NCBI RefSeq assembly: GCF_015687175.1
Contig: NZ_JADPQG010000002.1
Span: forward strand, 186,001-250,000
Origin: Reinekea sp. G2M2-21
GTDB taxonomy: Bacteria > Pseudomonadota > Gammaproteobacteria > Pseudomonadales > Natronospirillaceae
Direction of reading: 5' to 3'
DNA length: 64,000 nt
A program made the position numbers and the translations under genes. A model generated the notes under the pieces. That model worked only from the letters and a program-made list of their open reading frames with translations. It did no database searches and was not told where the DNA came from. Positions 8,917 to 18,189 of this stretch are shown in pieces (the stretch's first letter is position 1; every line of letters starts with the position of its first letter).

Positions 8917-9078
8917 ACTGAGCCCTTTTTTCGGCCAAAACAACATCTGAGAAATTAGACATATCCGAAAACCGCTGTTAAAGTACCGGCTTCTGCTCAC
9001 CTGCAAAGGTCCCTCAGCCAATGAAGTAATGATTTTTCACATCCGCACCACACATTTATCGGATTTGGAGAATCATCT

Positions 9079-10677
9079 ATGGCTATGCCTTTGGCGTTAC
9101 ACAACGTCTCGTTCACCCTGAACAACGGTCAAACACTTTTTAACTCGATTACAGCTCCGTTTTCACATCGCCTTTGCGGGTTGGTGGGTATCAATGGCGT
9201 TGGTAAATCGGTCTTGGCGCAAATACTCTCTGGTAGGCTGTTGCCTTCCGACGGCCAGATCACTGCGCCTGCTCACGTTGCCTATGTGCCTCAACAATGG
9301 ACTGGACAGGCGTCGGATCCGGTACTTGCGGTGCTGGGCCTGGCGGCGCCCGTTGCTGCGATCGAACGCATTGAAACGGGCTCGGTGGACGAACGCGATT
9401 TCGAATTAGCGGAAGCGTTCTGGGATTGGCCGGTACAGTTACGTACTACATTGAACACGGTCGGTTTTATTAACGACCTTGATTTACAGCGGCCCATCGC
9501 GAGCTTCAGTGGTGGCGAACAGTTTCGTGTTATGTGGGCTGCGGCTCTGCTGAAAAATCCAGATGTTTATGTTTTCGACGAACCTACTAATCATCTCGAC
9601 CGAGACGGCAAAGCGCTGTTGTCGACATGGCTTGAAACCAGCAACAAGCAGTTTGTTTTAGTGACACACGACCGGGCTCTGCTGCAAACCGTTGAGGCGA
9701 TTTACGAACTGACACCCACGCAAATTCACACCCACCCCGGAAATTACGACGCCTACTTTCAGAGCAAACACGCCCGCTGGGAACAGCAGGAATCGCAGTT
9801 GAATCAGGCGCGACGGCAGCAAAAACAAACCGCCATAAAAGCGCAACAAGCGCTGGAGAAACAACAGCAGCGGGTGGCACTGGGCAAAGCCAAAGCCAAG
9901 CGTGAGAACTGGAGCGTACTAGAACGCGATGGTGCCAAAGAGGCCGGTGAAAACAGTATGCGCAATGCCAAGATTTTGCGGGATAATCGCAGCGAACGTC
10001 GCCTGCAGGATACCCAGTTGGCCGAAAACCAGCGCGAGTGGTTTGACCCCATCGGCTTTGAATTACCGGCGTCAAAAGTTTCATCAGCAAAAGTGGTTTT
10101 AAGGTTGACGAACGCTTGTGCGGGTTACACGCAGGCGTTGCATCCACCGCTGACTCTGTCCCTGAACGGTCCTTTTCGCTTGCACATTACCGGCCGTAAT
10201 GGGGCGGGTAAAAGTGCGTTGTTAAAAACAATCTTAGGTCGTGAAAATCTCTGGCAGGGCGAGGTTTATACCCATGTGCCTGTGGCTTACCTAGATCAAC
10301 ATTTTTTTGGGTTTCAGGCACAACATTCGGCGCTGGAAAACTTGCTGGCGCTGCAACCCGAGCTCAGTGAAAAGGAAGGCCGTGACCGTCTCGCCTGGCT
10401 ACGTCTACGCAACACAAAGGCAGACGTGCCCTTTGGCGCACTCAGCGGCGGTGAACAACTGAAGGTGGTGTTGGCCAGTAAATTAATGGGCAAGGTCACT
10501 CCGCAATTGCTGCTGTTGGACGAACCGACCAATCACCTGGACCTGGACAGCACCATCGCGTTGGAAAATGCGCTGGCGCAATTTCAGGGAGCGATTATTT
10601 TGGTCAGTCACGACGACTATTTTGTGCAACAACAACGGATCACCCACCGGCTGGATCTGGACATGTTATCCGGTTGA
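9079..10677 (+). CDS. ABC-F family ATPase
   Basis: A 532-residue soluble protein with two ABC cassettes and no membrane segments, the ABC-F architecture of ribosome-associated ATPases (YheS, Uup, EttA and antibiotic-resistance members). Cassette 1 has GINGVGKSV (about residue 38), FSGGEQ (about 142) and VFDEPTNHLD (about 165). A charged coiled linker with many Gln/Lys/Arg spans about 230-330. Cassette 2 has GRNGAGKSA (about 372), LSGGEQ (about 454) and LLLDEPTNHLD (about 478). Both Walker A motifs end GKS followed by V or A rather than T, a mild deviation. TTGGAGA precedes the start. The gene converges on and overlaps the next minus-strand gene by 12 bp. Whether it gives translation-drug protection or is a housekeeping factor cannot be told. 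Confidence 0.92.
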   Translation: MAMPLALHNVSFTLNNGQTLFNSITAPFSHRLCGLVGINGVGKSVLAQILSGRLLPSDGQITAPAHVAYVPQQWTGQASDPVLAVLGLAAPVAAIERIETGSVDERDFELAEAFWDWPVQLRTTLNTVGFINDLDLQRPIASFSGGEQFRVMWAAALLKNPDVYVFDEPTNHLDRDGKALLSTWLETSNKQFVLVTHDRALLQTVEAIYELTPTQIHTHPGNYDAYFQSKHARWEQQESQLNQARRQQKQTAIKAQQALEKQQQRVALGKAKAKRENWSVLERDGAKEAGENSMRNAKILRDNRSERRLQDTQLAENQREWFDPIGFELPASKVSSAKVVLRLTNACAGYTQALHPPLTLSLNGPFRLHITGRNGAGKSALLKTILGRENLWQGEVYTHVPVAYLDQHFFGFQAQHSALENLLALQPELSEKEGRDRLAWLRLRNTKADVPFGALSGGEQLKVVLASKLMGKVTPQLLLLDEPTNHLDLDSTIALENALAQFQGAIILVSHDDYFVQQQRITHRLDLDMLSG

Positions 10678-11700
10678 GTCCTGTTCCGCGTGAAAACGGA
10701 TCGGCACGTTCAGATACTGTTTTCCTTGATCGTCGACGCGGACCACTCCTCGTTCGACAAACTGCGGATGGCGCAGCGCGTCGGCCAGATTCAACACCGG
10801 CGTCACGCAGCATTCGTCATTAAGAATGCTCAGCCACGCTTGCTGAGTGCGCTGTAGAAACAGGGCGCGCAAATCCGATTTCAATGACTGTTGATTGGCG
10901 TCGCTGTAATCGGCAAACCGACTGACCCATCCTGGCTTGCCCAAAGCTTGGCACAGGGCGTTAAAGAACTTGGGTTCTAAAGCACCCACGGCCAGCCATT
11001 GCTGGTCTGCGGTTTCATAGTAGTCGTAAAACGAGCCGCCATTGAGCAGATTACTGCAAGCCTTGGGGTTCGGCTGACCTGCCAATACTTCAGGGGCGGT
11101 GAGTGTGTTTAAGGCCAGCGCGCCATCAGCCATGGCAATATCAATATGCTGGCCGAATCCGGTTTGCTGGCGTTCAATAACAGCGGCCAATATGGCTACC
11201 ATAGCGGGATAACTACCACCGGCAATGTCGCCGATTTGCACGGCGGTAGTCACCGGGGTCGCGGCGCCGTTGTAACTCGCCAACCCGGCCATCGCCTGAT
11301 AGTTAATGTCGTGCCCGGCTTGCATCGCCAGCGGACCCGTTTGCCCGTAGCCCGTCAGCGAGCAGTAGATCAACTGCGGAAATTCCGCTTTTAAGGCATC
11401 GTAACCCAACCCCAAGCGTTGCATGACGCCGGGACGAAACTGCTCCAGCAGGATGTCGACATCGCGCAATTGTTGTTTAATCGTTGCAATGGACGTTGAG
11501 TCTTTCAGATCAAGCACCAGCGTGTTTTTTTCGCCATTGAGCTGCGCGAAGGTATTGGGGTAAGCGCGCAGTAAATCTGGATGCGTCGGTGATTCAATTC
11601 GCGTCACCTGCGCACCCATACTCTGCAATTGCGCGGTCGCCCAAGGGCCGGGCAACAACGTGCTGAAGTCCAGAATGTTCAGACCCGCCAGTGGTTTCAT
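10666..11700 (-). CDS. CaiB/BaiF-family protein, probable alpha-methylacyl-CoA racemase
   Basis: A 344-residue type III CoA-transferase-fold protein. Motifs fit the alpha-methylacyl-CoA racemase branch: LDFSTLLPGPWATAQL near the N-terminus, DILLEQFRPGVMQRLGLGYD, GHDINYQAMAGL (catalytic His-Asp region), IGDIAGGSY (second catalytic Asp) and VGALEPKFFNAL. The racemase interconverts 2R/2S-methylacyl-CoA so that branched chains can enter beta-oxidation. The start overlaps the stop of the acyl-CoA dehydrogenase as ATGA, implying translational coupling. It is the last gene of the four-gene operon. A CoA-transferase role is the alternative, but the EPKF motif favours racemase. Confidence 0.85.
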   Translation of the reverse strand: MKPLAGLNILDFSTLLPGPWATAQLQSMGAQVTRIESPTHPDLLRAYPNTFAQLNGEKNTLVLDLKDSTSIATIKQQLRDVDILLEQFRPGVMQRLGLGYDALKAEFPQLIYCSLTGYGQTGPLAMQAGHDINYQAMAGLASYNGAATPVTTAVQIGDIAGGSYPAMVAILAAVIERQQTGFGQHIDIAMADGALALNTLTAPEVLAGQPNPKACSNLLNGGSFYDYYETADQQWLAVGALEPKFFNALCQALGKPGWVSRFADYSDANQQSLKSDLRALFLQRTQQAWLSILNDECCVTPVLNLADALRHPQFVERGVVRVDDQGKQYLNVPIRFHAEQDSTG

Positions 11701-12845
11701 TGCCGGTCCAACAGCGAGCGGCTGATGATAAGCTTCATGATTTCGTTCGTTCCTGCATAAATACGCTGCACGCGCGAATCCACCCAACCACGCGCCACCG
11801 GGTACTCCCACATGTAACCGTAACCGCCGTGCAGTTGCACACATTCATCGGCCACTTTGCATTGCAGATCAGACGCCAAGTATTTGGCTTTGGCGGCCAT
11901 GACGGCGTCCAGTTTGCCATCGATATGCCAGGCCAGACACTGATCTACAAACACCTGCATCACGGTAAGTTCGCTGTCCATTTCAGCGAGTTTAAACTGC
12001 GTATTCTGAAAGCTGGCGATGGCTTTACCAAAGGCATTGCGCTCTTTGACATACGCCAACGTTTGCGACAACAGGCTCTGCGCGTGTGCAACTGCTCCCA
12101 CGGCGACGCTGAGTCGTTCCTGTGGTAATTCTTTCATCAGATACATCAAACCCATGCCGCGCTCGCCGAGCAATTGACCAGCGTCGAGCCGACAGTCATT
12201 GAAAAACAACTCGGCGGTATCCTGAGCTTTCATGCCGACTTTCTTCAACGGTTGACCTTTCTCAAATCCAGGGGTTCCGGCATCGACCAGAAACAGACTG
12301 AATGCTTTCGAGCCGGCGTCCGGATCGGTTTTCGCAACGACAATAGCAACGTCTGCCATGTAACCGTTGGTGATAAAAGTTTTGCTGCCGTTTAACACCC
12401 ACTGCCCATCACGCAAAACGGCGTTGGTCTTAATGCCCTGCAAATCTGAACCCGTACCGGGTTCAGTCATGGCGATGGCGGCAATTTTCTCACCCCGAGC
12501 CATGGCGGGCAGATAACGTTGTTTCAAGTCGTCGCTGCCGTAATGCAAAATGTAAGGCGCGACGATGTCAGAATGCAAACCAAAACCCAGCCCGGTTAAC
12601 CCGGCACGGTAAACTTCCTCGTCGACGATTGAGTTGAAACGAAAGTCGCCATCCACACCGCCGTATGCCTCTGGCATGGTCGGACACAAAAAACCCAGTT
12701 CACCGGCTTTCTGCCAGACGCTGCGATCGACATGGCCTTGCGCTTCCCAGGCTTCGCGATGGGGCTCCGCTTCGGTTTCTAAAAACTTGCGTACATCGGT
12801 ACGGAACATTTCATGGTAACTGTCGTAAACACTGCGTTCAGTCAT
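11697..12845 (-). CDS. Acyl-CoA dehydrogenase
   Basis: A 382-residue flavoprotein that makes the trans-2-enoyl-CoA in the first oxidative step of fatty-acid beta-oxidation. Family signatures are AMTEPGTGSDLQGIKT (FAD/substrate binding), WVLNGSKTFITNG, QERLSVAVGAVAHAQ, RNAFGKAIASFQNTQFKLAEM, QLHGGYGYMWEYPV and RIYAGTNEIMKLII; the Glu of GTNEI is the usual catalytic base position. Length is typical. It lies 15 bp behind the FadB/FadJ-like gene and is followed by an overlapping racemase gene, so it belongs to one transcription unit devoted to (possibly methyl-branched) acyl-CoA breakdown. Chain-length specificity is not visible. Confidence 0.96.
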   Translation of the reverse strand: MTERSVYDSYHEMFRTDVRKFLETEAEPHREAWEAQGHVDRSVWQKAGELGFLCPTMPEAYGGVDGDFRFNSIVDEEVYRAGLTGLGFGLHSDIVAPYILHYGSDDLKQRYLPAMARGEKIAAIAMTEPGTGSDLQGIKTNAVLRDGQWVLNGSKTFITNGYMADVAIVVAKTDPDAGSKAFSLFLVDAGTPGFEKGQPLKKVGMKAQDTAELFFNDCRLDAGQLLGERGMGLMYLMKELPQERLSVAVGAVAHAQSLLSQTLAYVKERNAFGKAIASFQNTQFKLAEMDSELTVMQVFVDQCLAWHIDGKLDAVMAAKAKYLASDLQCKVADECVQLHGGYGYMWEYPVARGWVDSRVQRIYAGTNEIMKLIISRSLLDRQ

Positions 12846-12860
12846 CGGACTTTCCTTTTT

Positions 12861-14960
12861 TTATTCGATCAGCATCGACGACACGTTGAAACGTTCGCCG
12901 CACTGTTGTTCAAGTTCATGGGCGCGCGCCACAAAGTTAGCCAACCCGGTTTGGTGCGCAAACTGTATAACCCCACCCGTCCAAGCGGGATAACCAAAAC
13001 CAAGAATGGAACCGACATTGGCTTCGTCTTTACTGGTGACAATGCCATCGTTCAGCGCACGGAATGCTTCAATACTTTGGATATAGAGAAAACGATCTTT
13101 CAGCGTTTGCAGATCAAACGACGCCTGACCACCAAAGTGTTCGGCCAAGCCCGACCATAACTGTTTTTTAGCCCCGGACGGATACTGATAAAAACCGCCG
13201 CCGCTGTTTTTACCCACCCGATTCAGCTCAAGCATACGGTCGATAACCGCATCACCCGGATGGCACACAAAGGATTGGTTTTCCGCCGCCATATCGGCCT
13301 GTGTTTGGCGACGAATACGCTCCATCAACGTCAGTGTCACTTCGTCACTGACCGCTAACGGCCCCACCGGATAGCCCGCCAACCAGGCAGCATTTTCAAT
13401 GGCGGCTGCCGGTATCCCTTCGGCCAGCATCGCCATACCTTCGTAGGTGAAGGTTTTAAACACGCGCGAGGTGAAGAAACCGCGCCCGTCGTTGACCACT
13501 ATTGGGGTTTTGGCAATTTGACCCGCAAAGGCCAGCGCCCGCTGCACAGTCGCCTCAATGGTCGCTTCACCTTTGATGATTTCCAACAACGGCATTTTGT
13601 CGACCGGTGAGAAAAAGTGCAGTCCGATAAACGTCTCGGGCTGATTGACTGAGTCGGCAAGCGAGCTGATCGGCAACGTGGAGGTGTTCGATGCCAACAG
13701 CGCATGTTCAGAAGTGTTTGCCTGTATCTGGCGGAAAACATCGGCTTTCAGTGCGCGATCCTCGAACACGGCTTCGATGACCAGCTCGCAAGGTCGCAAT
13801 GCTTCGAAGGAATCGCTGGGTTGAATGCGATTCAGCAGGGCTTGCCCCTGTTCGGCCGTCAGTTGTTTTCGTTCAAGGCGTTTGTGCACTATCGACTCAC
13901 TGTAGGCTTTGCCTTGCTCGGCTTTGGCTAAATCGGTATCCACCAACACCACGGTTAACCCTTTTACGGCGCAAGCCCAGGCAATACCTGCGCCCATCAT
14001 GCCCGCACCAACCACACCGACGGTGGTCACAGTTTGCGCGTTATCCGTGCGGCTGGTGGCTTCTAATTTGTTTTTGGCAAAGAACAGCGTGTTGATCAGA
14101 TTCTTCGACACCGCGCCCTTGGCCAAGGGTAAGAAGTACCGCGTCTCCAGCCGACCTGCGGCGTCCATCGACAAGGTCGCGCCTTCGACTGCACAGGATA
14201 AAATCGCATTCGCGGCCGGATAACAGCCCTGCGTTTTCTTCAGAATCATCGCCGGTGCAATGGACAGCAGTTGCGCTGTTTTTGGCGATTGCGGCAGACC
14301 ACCGGGCATGCGAAACCCATTTGCATCCCACGGTGCAACGGATTCGGGGTGCGTGTCGATCCAGGCGATAGCCTCGGCGCGGGCTTCGTCTGCGGTCGTC
14401 ACCATTTGGGAGATGATGCCCAGTCGTTGCGCGCTGCTCAACGAATGCAAACGGCCTTCGGTTAAAAACTGAATGGCTTGTTCCAAACCGAGCATGCGCG
14501 TGATGCGGCTGACCCCACCGGCAGCGGGTAATAAGCCCAGAGTCACTTCCGGTAAACCGACCTTGGTCTTTGGATTGGTGACCGCAATGCGATGATGACA
14601 GGCCAGCGCCAGTTCCAGACCACCGCCCAACGCGCCGCCATTCAGGCACGCCACCACGGGTTTCCCTAACGTTTCCAACTCGCGCAGACTGTGTCGGAAA
14701 CGATCCAACAGGGCGATCACCTGGTTTGCGTTATCATCCGTTACGGTCGATAGCAACGCCAGGTCACCACCCGCTACGAATGTACTTTTAGCGGACTCAA
14801 CGATCACGCCACGCAAATCCTGCTGCGCTTTCAGCTCAGCGACGACGGTGTCGAATTCCAGTGTGAAAGCATCATCAATTAAGTTGGTTTTACTGTTGGC
14901 TCTGTCGAGGGTCAACACAACAATGCCATTGTCCAACGTCGTTCGTTGTATGTCGGTCAT
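12861..14960 (-). CDS. Bifunctional enoyl-CoA hydratase/3-hydroxyacyl-CoA dehydrogenase (FadB/FadJ type)
   Basis: A 699-residue fusion. Residues 1-190 are a crotonase domain with the oxyanion and catalytic motifs GGALGGGLELALACH and GLPEVTLGLLPAAGG, in which both Glu residues are present. From about residue 312 a Rossmann domain begins with VGVVGAGMMGAGIAWACA and VDTD. The dehydrogenase catalytic His lies in FIGLHFFSPVDKMPLLEII, and the two C-terminal helical repeats extend to the end. It hydrates enoyl-CoA and oxidises the 3-hydroxyacyl-CoA with NAD. It lies 3 bp after the thiolase gene. Being paired with a separate thiolase it resembles FadB/FadJ alpha subunits; I leave the symbol open. Confidence 0.95.
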   Translation of the reverse strand: MTDIQRTTLDNGIVVLTLDRANSKTNLIDDAFTLEFDTVVAELKAQQDLRGVIVESAKSTFVAGGDLALLSTVTDDNANQVIALLDRFRHSLRELETLGKPVVACLNGGALGGGLELALACHHRIAVTNPKTKVGLPEVTLGLLPAAGGVSRITRMLGLEQAIQFLTEGRLHSLSSAQRLGIISQMVTTADEARAEAIAWIDTHPESVAPWDANGFRMPGGLPQSPKTAQLLSIAPAMILKKTQGCYPAANAILSCAVEGATLSMDAAGRLETRYFLPLAKGAVSKNLINTLFFAKNKLEATSRTDNAQTVTTVGVVGAGMMGAGIAWACAVKGLTVVLVDTDLAKAEQGKAYSESIVHKRLERKQLTAEQGQALLNRIQPSDSFEALRPCELVIEAVFEDRALKADVFRQIQANTSEHALLASNTSTLPISSLADSVNQPETFIGLHFFSPVDKMPLLEIIKGEATIEATVQRALAFAGQIAKTPIVVNDGRGFFTSRVFKTFTYEGMAMLAEGIPAAAIENAAWLAGYPVGPLAVSDEVTLTLMERIRRQTQADMAAENQSFVCHPGDAVIDRMLELNRVGKNSGGGFYQYPSGAKKQLWSGLAEHFGGQASFDLQTLKDRFLYIQSIEAFRALNDGIVTSKDEANVGSILGFGYPAWTGGVIQFAHQTGLANFVARAHELEQQCGERFNVSSMLIE

Positions 14961-14963
14961 GCG

Positions 14964-16181
14964 TTACTCCTTCACCAGATTTTCAACAATGGTTGCGATA
15001 CCCATACCACCACCCACGCACATGGCTACCAGACCATAGCGCTTGTTTTGTGCACGCAGTTCGTCCATCAGGGTGCCAATCAGCATGGCACCGGTAGCGC
15101 CAAGAGGATGCCCCATCGCGATGGCACCGCCGTTAACATTGACCGTGGCCGGATCAAGTTCGAAGTCATCAATAAAACGCAAAGTAACGGATGCGAACGC
15201 TTCGTTGATCTCCCACAGGTCGATGTCGTGTTTAGACAGGCCAGCCACGTTTAACGCTTTTTCGGCAGCGGGCATCGGGCCTGTGAGCATGATGGTCGGG
15301 TCGGTTCCGACCAACGCGGTGGCTACCACGCGTGCCTTGGGGGTAAGGTTCCAGCGTTTGGCTTCGGCTGCGCTGCCGAGTAACAACAGGGCTGCGCCAT
15401 CGGCCAATCCAGAAGAATTTCCGGCGTGATGTACATGATGAATGCGCTCAACCTGCGGGTATTTAGCGCGAGCGACAACATCGAACGCCATCTCCCCCAT
15501 ACCCGCAAAAGACGGTTTGAGAGCAGCGAGGGTTTCCGGCGTGGTTTGAGCACGCACCAGTTCATCTTGTGCGAGAATCAGTTGCCCGTTGAAATCCATC
15601 ACTGGCTGTACGGAACCGGCATTTTTACCCGCAGCCCAGGCAGCCGCCGCGCGGCGGTGTGATTCACTGGCAAAGGCATCGAGCCGGTCTCGATCATAGC
15701 CCGCTAAGGTGGCAATGAGGTCCGCTCCGATACCCTGCGGCAGAAAACCGGTCTTGTTGTTTGTCTGTGGGTCCAGCGCCCAAGGTCCGCCGTCACTTAA
15801 AATCGGCACACGCGACATCGATTCAAAACCACCGGCCACCACCAATGACTCCCAACCGGAACGAACTTTCATCGCCGCAATATTCACCGCGTCCGCCCCT
15901 GAGGCACAGAAGCGGTTTAAGGTAACGCCTGCCACATTGGTATCCCAACCGGCGTATAGACTGGCGATTTTAGCGATATCACCGCCCTGATCGCCCACGG
16001 CCGAGACACAACCCAGCACCACATCATCGATGGCAGCGGTATCCAGTGGATTTCGTTGAATCAGTGACTGCATCAAGCCAGCCACCAGCTGAATGGGTTT
16101 TACTTCGTGCAACGCACCACCGGGCTTACCTTTACCCCGCGGCGTACGGATAGCGTCGAAGATCAATGCTTCGTGAGTCAT
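14964..16181 (-). CDS. Acetyl-CoA C-acyltransferase (thiolase)
   Basis: A 405-residue thiolase that cleaves 3-ketoacyl-CoA to acetyl-CoA and a shortened acyl-CoA. The nucleophilic Cys lies in [17 protein letters not shown], the His in [22 protein letters not shown], the NEAF motif in [12 protein letters not shown], and the second active-site Cys in [15 protein letters not shown]. The N-terminus ([26 protein letters not shown]) is standard. It is the first gene of the beta-oxidation operon thiolase/FadB-like/acyl-CoA dehydrogenase/racemase, with 3-, 15- and overlapping 4-bp junctions. The promoter must lie in 16182-16300. Confidence 0.96.
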   Translation of the reverse strand: MTHEALIFDAIRTPRGKGKPGGALHEVKPIQLVAGLMQSLIQRNPLDTAAIDDVVLGCVSAVGDQGGDIAKIASLYAGWDTNVAGVTLNRFCASGADAVNIAAMKVRSGWESLVVAGGFESMSRVPILSDGGPWALDPQTNNKTGFLPQGIGADLIATLAGYDRDRLDAFASESHRRAAAAWAAGKNAGSVQPVMDFNGQLILAQDELVRAQTTPETLAALKPSFAGMGEMAFDVVARAKYPQVERIHHVHHAGNSSGLADGAALLLLGSAAEAKRWNLTPKARVVATALVGTDPTIMLTGPMPAAEKALNVAGLSKHDIDLWEINEAFASVTLRFIDDFELDPATVNVNGGAIAMGHPLGATGAMLIGTLMDELRAQNKRYGLVAMCVGGGMGIATIVENLVKE

Positions 16182-16615
16182 GTGAGCGTGCTCTTATTGT
16201 TTTTGTTGCTCACAGGTTAGCGGGTTTCAGCCGGTTCTCAATGACCTGAGCGATCACGCGAATTGATAAAAGTGATCACGTAAGAATGTTTCTGCGGCTT
16301 GTTCTTTCCGAGTGAGTCAATCCGGCCGGGTAACTGGTAGACCACCAGTGAAGCGATTTGCTACGTTTTTCCGCATGGGCTACTAGCGTTAGAGGATCCA
16401 TTAGAGGACTTTCTTTCCAAGGGGAGATCCCCTTGATCCGGCCTTCACCAGAGGTGAAATCGTTACTTACGCCTTTATCGGAAATGGAAAATGAAAGCAT
16501 TCCAAATTTTTTTTTAAGAAGGAAAAGAGCCGAGGAACGTTCTTTACGGAGATAAAAAAATAACGCTATTATTCCGACTTACAAACGACCTGTCGGCGAC
16601 GCAATGCATTAGTCA
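16182..16615. other. Gene-less stretch with repeat debris
   Basis: No gene is supported in these 434 bp. The part next to the thiolase start (16182-16280) should hold that operon's promoter and contains two GATCACG direct repeats (about 16251 and 16275). The middle holds the dispersed-repeat fragment at 16410-16465. Around 16580-16610 the bases resemble the ACGACC...GCGAAGCAAT part of copy A. Short frames here are not protein-like. Confidence 0.5.
16410..16465. repeat. Fragment of the dispersed repeat (copy D)
   Basis: About 56 bp, covering the AAGGGGAGATCCCCTT palindrome and the following GGCCTTCACCAGAGGTGAA hairpin, is nearly identical to 8551-8607 inside copy B. The terminal inverted repeats are absent. 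It shows that the palindromic module spreads or survives apart from the full element. Confidence 0.7.
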
Positions 16616-16927
16616 TTACGCTTCCAGCCAATGGTTGATTTCAGCAACCCATTGATCCGATGAAGCCAGCACAAATTCATAATGGTGCCCGTCCGTCATT
16701 TTCAACCGGATGGCATCGGACGTAATCGGCAAAATGCCCGCACCTTTACCAAAACACTTCTCAGCGCTGGCTATCGTGGCCTTGGCTAAGTGATACGGCC
16801 CCAGGCCGAACTCTTTATTGAACGGTTCAAAACTGATTTCGGCGTCAGTCAGGGTAAAACGACCGTCGGCGCGCACAGCGCCATTTTGCACCATGCCGAT
16901 AACTGATTTTGTCACTTGTGTTTCCAT
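16616..16927 (-). CDS. Small GRAM/PH-like domain protein
   Basis: A 103-residue protein, METQVTKSVIGMVQNGAV onward, alternating beta-strands and ending in an amphipathic helix (SSDQWVAEINHWLEA). The pattern of GRFTLTDAEISFEPF, LAKATIASAEKCFGKG and IRLKMTDGHHYEFVLAS matches GRAM or bacterial PH-like folds, which have a strand-turn-strand 'LT...I.F.P' followed by 'I..v......i......i.i....G..y.F'. The start is uncertain; a GTG 17 codons upstream is possible and neither has a strong ribosome site. It lies 71 bp downstream of the DUF1152 gene. No function can be assigned. Confidence 0.62.
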   Translation of the reverse strand: METQVTKSVIGMVQNGAVRADGRFTLTDAEISFEPFNKEFGLGPYHLAKATIASAEKCFGKGAGILPITSDAIRLKMTDGHHYEFVLASSDQWVAEINHWLEA

Positions 16928-16998
16928 AACAGTGAATCCCGTTTTAGATTTTAAATGTTCGGTACAATGCTTGAGCACAAACTGAGTGTAGCTGGATA

Positions 16999-17934
16999 TT
17001 ATTTCAATGGAATGGCCCGGTCTGTGCGCGGTCGCACCTTATAGCGGAACTGACGGTACTCATTCGCAACTTCGGACATGCTCTCAGTATCTTCAATACC
17101 GGCACCGAACTTAAGATTTTCGCTTATAGCTTTCGTATTGAAAAAAAGATACATACACATCAACGAACTGACAAACTGTACGGTTCCGGCGGTACGTCCA
17201 ATAGCGTGATAATCTCCAAATTCGCCCAGCATCGCGCTTTTTATCGAATTAATGACAATGCTCTTAAAGCGCATGTTACTGTTGATATGGTTAACAAAGT
17301 CTATAAATGCCTTGCCTTCATCCGTTTGTTCTGTCAGTGATACCGATCCTAAAAAGTCTCCACTTTTTATTAAGGTAGATATGTTCTCAAGACAGGCATA
17401 GTGGTTAAAGTCATGTTCCACACCGAATCCAATCGCAGCGGTAAAGTTACGTTCAACACTCATTTGACTGGCGGCAGTAATTGAACAGGCATCTTCTACA
17501 ATTGTGCCAACCCGCGCCTCATCGCCAAACATAAGGCTGTCCGTTCCTCCGTCGATCAGGATCAGGGTATCGACGTCATGTTTTTCGATCAGATAGCGGT
17601 AGGCTGCCGATAACTTTTTTACACCAGAGTCATAGAGAATTCCGTAAATAGGCGCACTCATGTCCTTCTCGATCAACCAATCATACAACCGCTTTTCCGG
17701 AAAATAAGGCAGATCTGAAGCTGCATCATTAACAGCAAACACATGCTCATACTCTTCGTCCGCATTGGTGTCATATAGCTTGGTGAAGGACAAATTGGCG
17801 AGTGTTACCTCGATATTCTGACTCTTAAGGTAAACCAACAACGGGAGCCCGCTGATTACATCAAATCCACCTCCGGCTCCAACAATCAGCACAGACTTGG
17901 CTTTCGACAATTCTTTAAAAAATGGTACTTGCAT
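16999..17934 (-). CDS. DUF1152 family protein
   Basis: A 311-residue cytoplasmic protein. The N-terminal glycine-rich turn in KSVLIVGAGGGFDVISGLPLLVYL resembles a nucleotide-binding P-loop-like or Rossmann-like start, and the middle carries LILIDGGTDSLMFGDEARVGTIVEDA, the conserved acidic block of DUF1152. It also has a hydrophobic stretch (VQFVSSLMCMYLFF). A ribosome site AAGGAT precedes the start. It follows the RTX terminator on the same strand, so it is probably transcribed on its own. The biochemical role of DUF1152 is unknown. Confidence 0.8.
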   Translation of the reverse strand: MQVPFFKELSKAKSVLIVGAGGGFDVISGLPLLVYLKSQNIEVTLANLSFTKLYDTNADEEYEHVFAVNDAASDLPYFPEKRLYDWLIEKDMSAPIYGILYDSGVKKLSAAYRYLIEKHDVDTLILIDGGTDSLMFGDEARVGTIVEDACSITAASQMSVERNFTAAIGFGVEHDFNHYACLENISTLIKSGDFLGSVSLTEQTDEGKAFIDFVNHINSNMRFKSIVINSIKSAMLGEFGDYHAIGRTAGTVQFVSSLMCMYLFFNTKAISENLKFGAGIEDTESMSEVANEYRQFRYKVRPRTDRAIPLK

Positions 17935-18108
17935 ATCAAATCCTTTTTTCTAACGAGTAACGTTCATGCTGAAGGTAATCAACAGCGCTTCTCGATTCAT
18001 GTTCTCTGCTGAGCATCGTGAGAAACCTAGCGCCTTGGCAGTGTAGACTGGCGTCAGCTTTCAGTACTCCAAACAGTATGTCTTGTAAAAAAAAGACACC
18101 AGCGTAGT

Positions 18109-18138
18109 AAAAAAACAAACCCTAGCAAAGCTAGGGTT
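18109..18138 (-). terminator. Rho-independent terminator of the RTX gene
   Basis: On the minus strand a perfect 9-bp stem (AACCCTAGC/GCTAGGGTT, loop TTT) is followed by a run of seven T with one interruption. It lies about 50 bp after the RTX stop codon, and also precedes the DUF1152 gene, which it separates from the secretion locus. Confidence 0.85.
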
Positions 18139-18189
18139 CTAAAGTCAGACACATTGCAGGCGCACAATGTTATCTAATGCACTTAAACA

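Noticed and set aside
8334..8930. GAGCCCTTTTTT on both sides of copy B as a target-site duplication.
   Set aside because: The left copy is about 60 bp from the element end with an inverted repeat in between. It could reflect a composite insertion, but the distance argues against a simple duplication.
17936..18118. 60-aa minus-strand frame between the RTX terminator and the DUF1152 gene.
   Set aside because: It begins within the terminator's T tract and has no ribosome site or motif.
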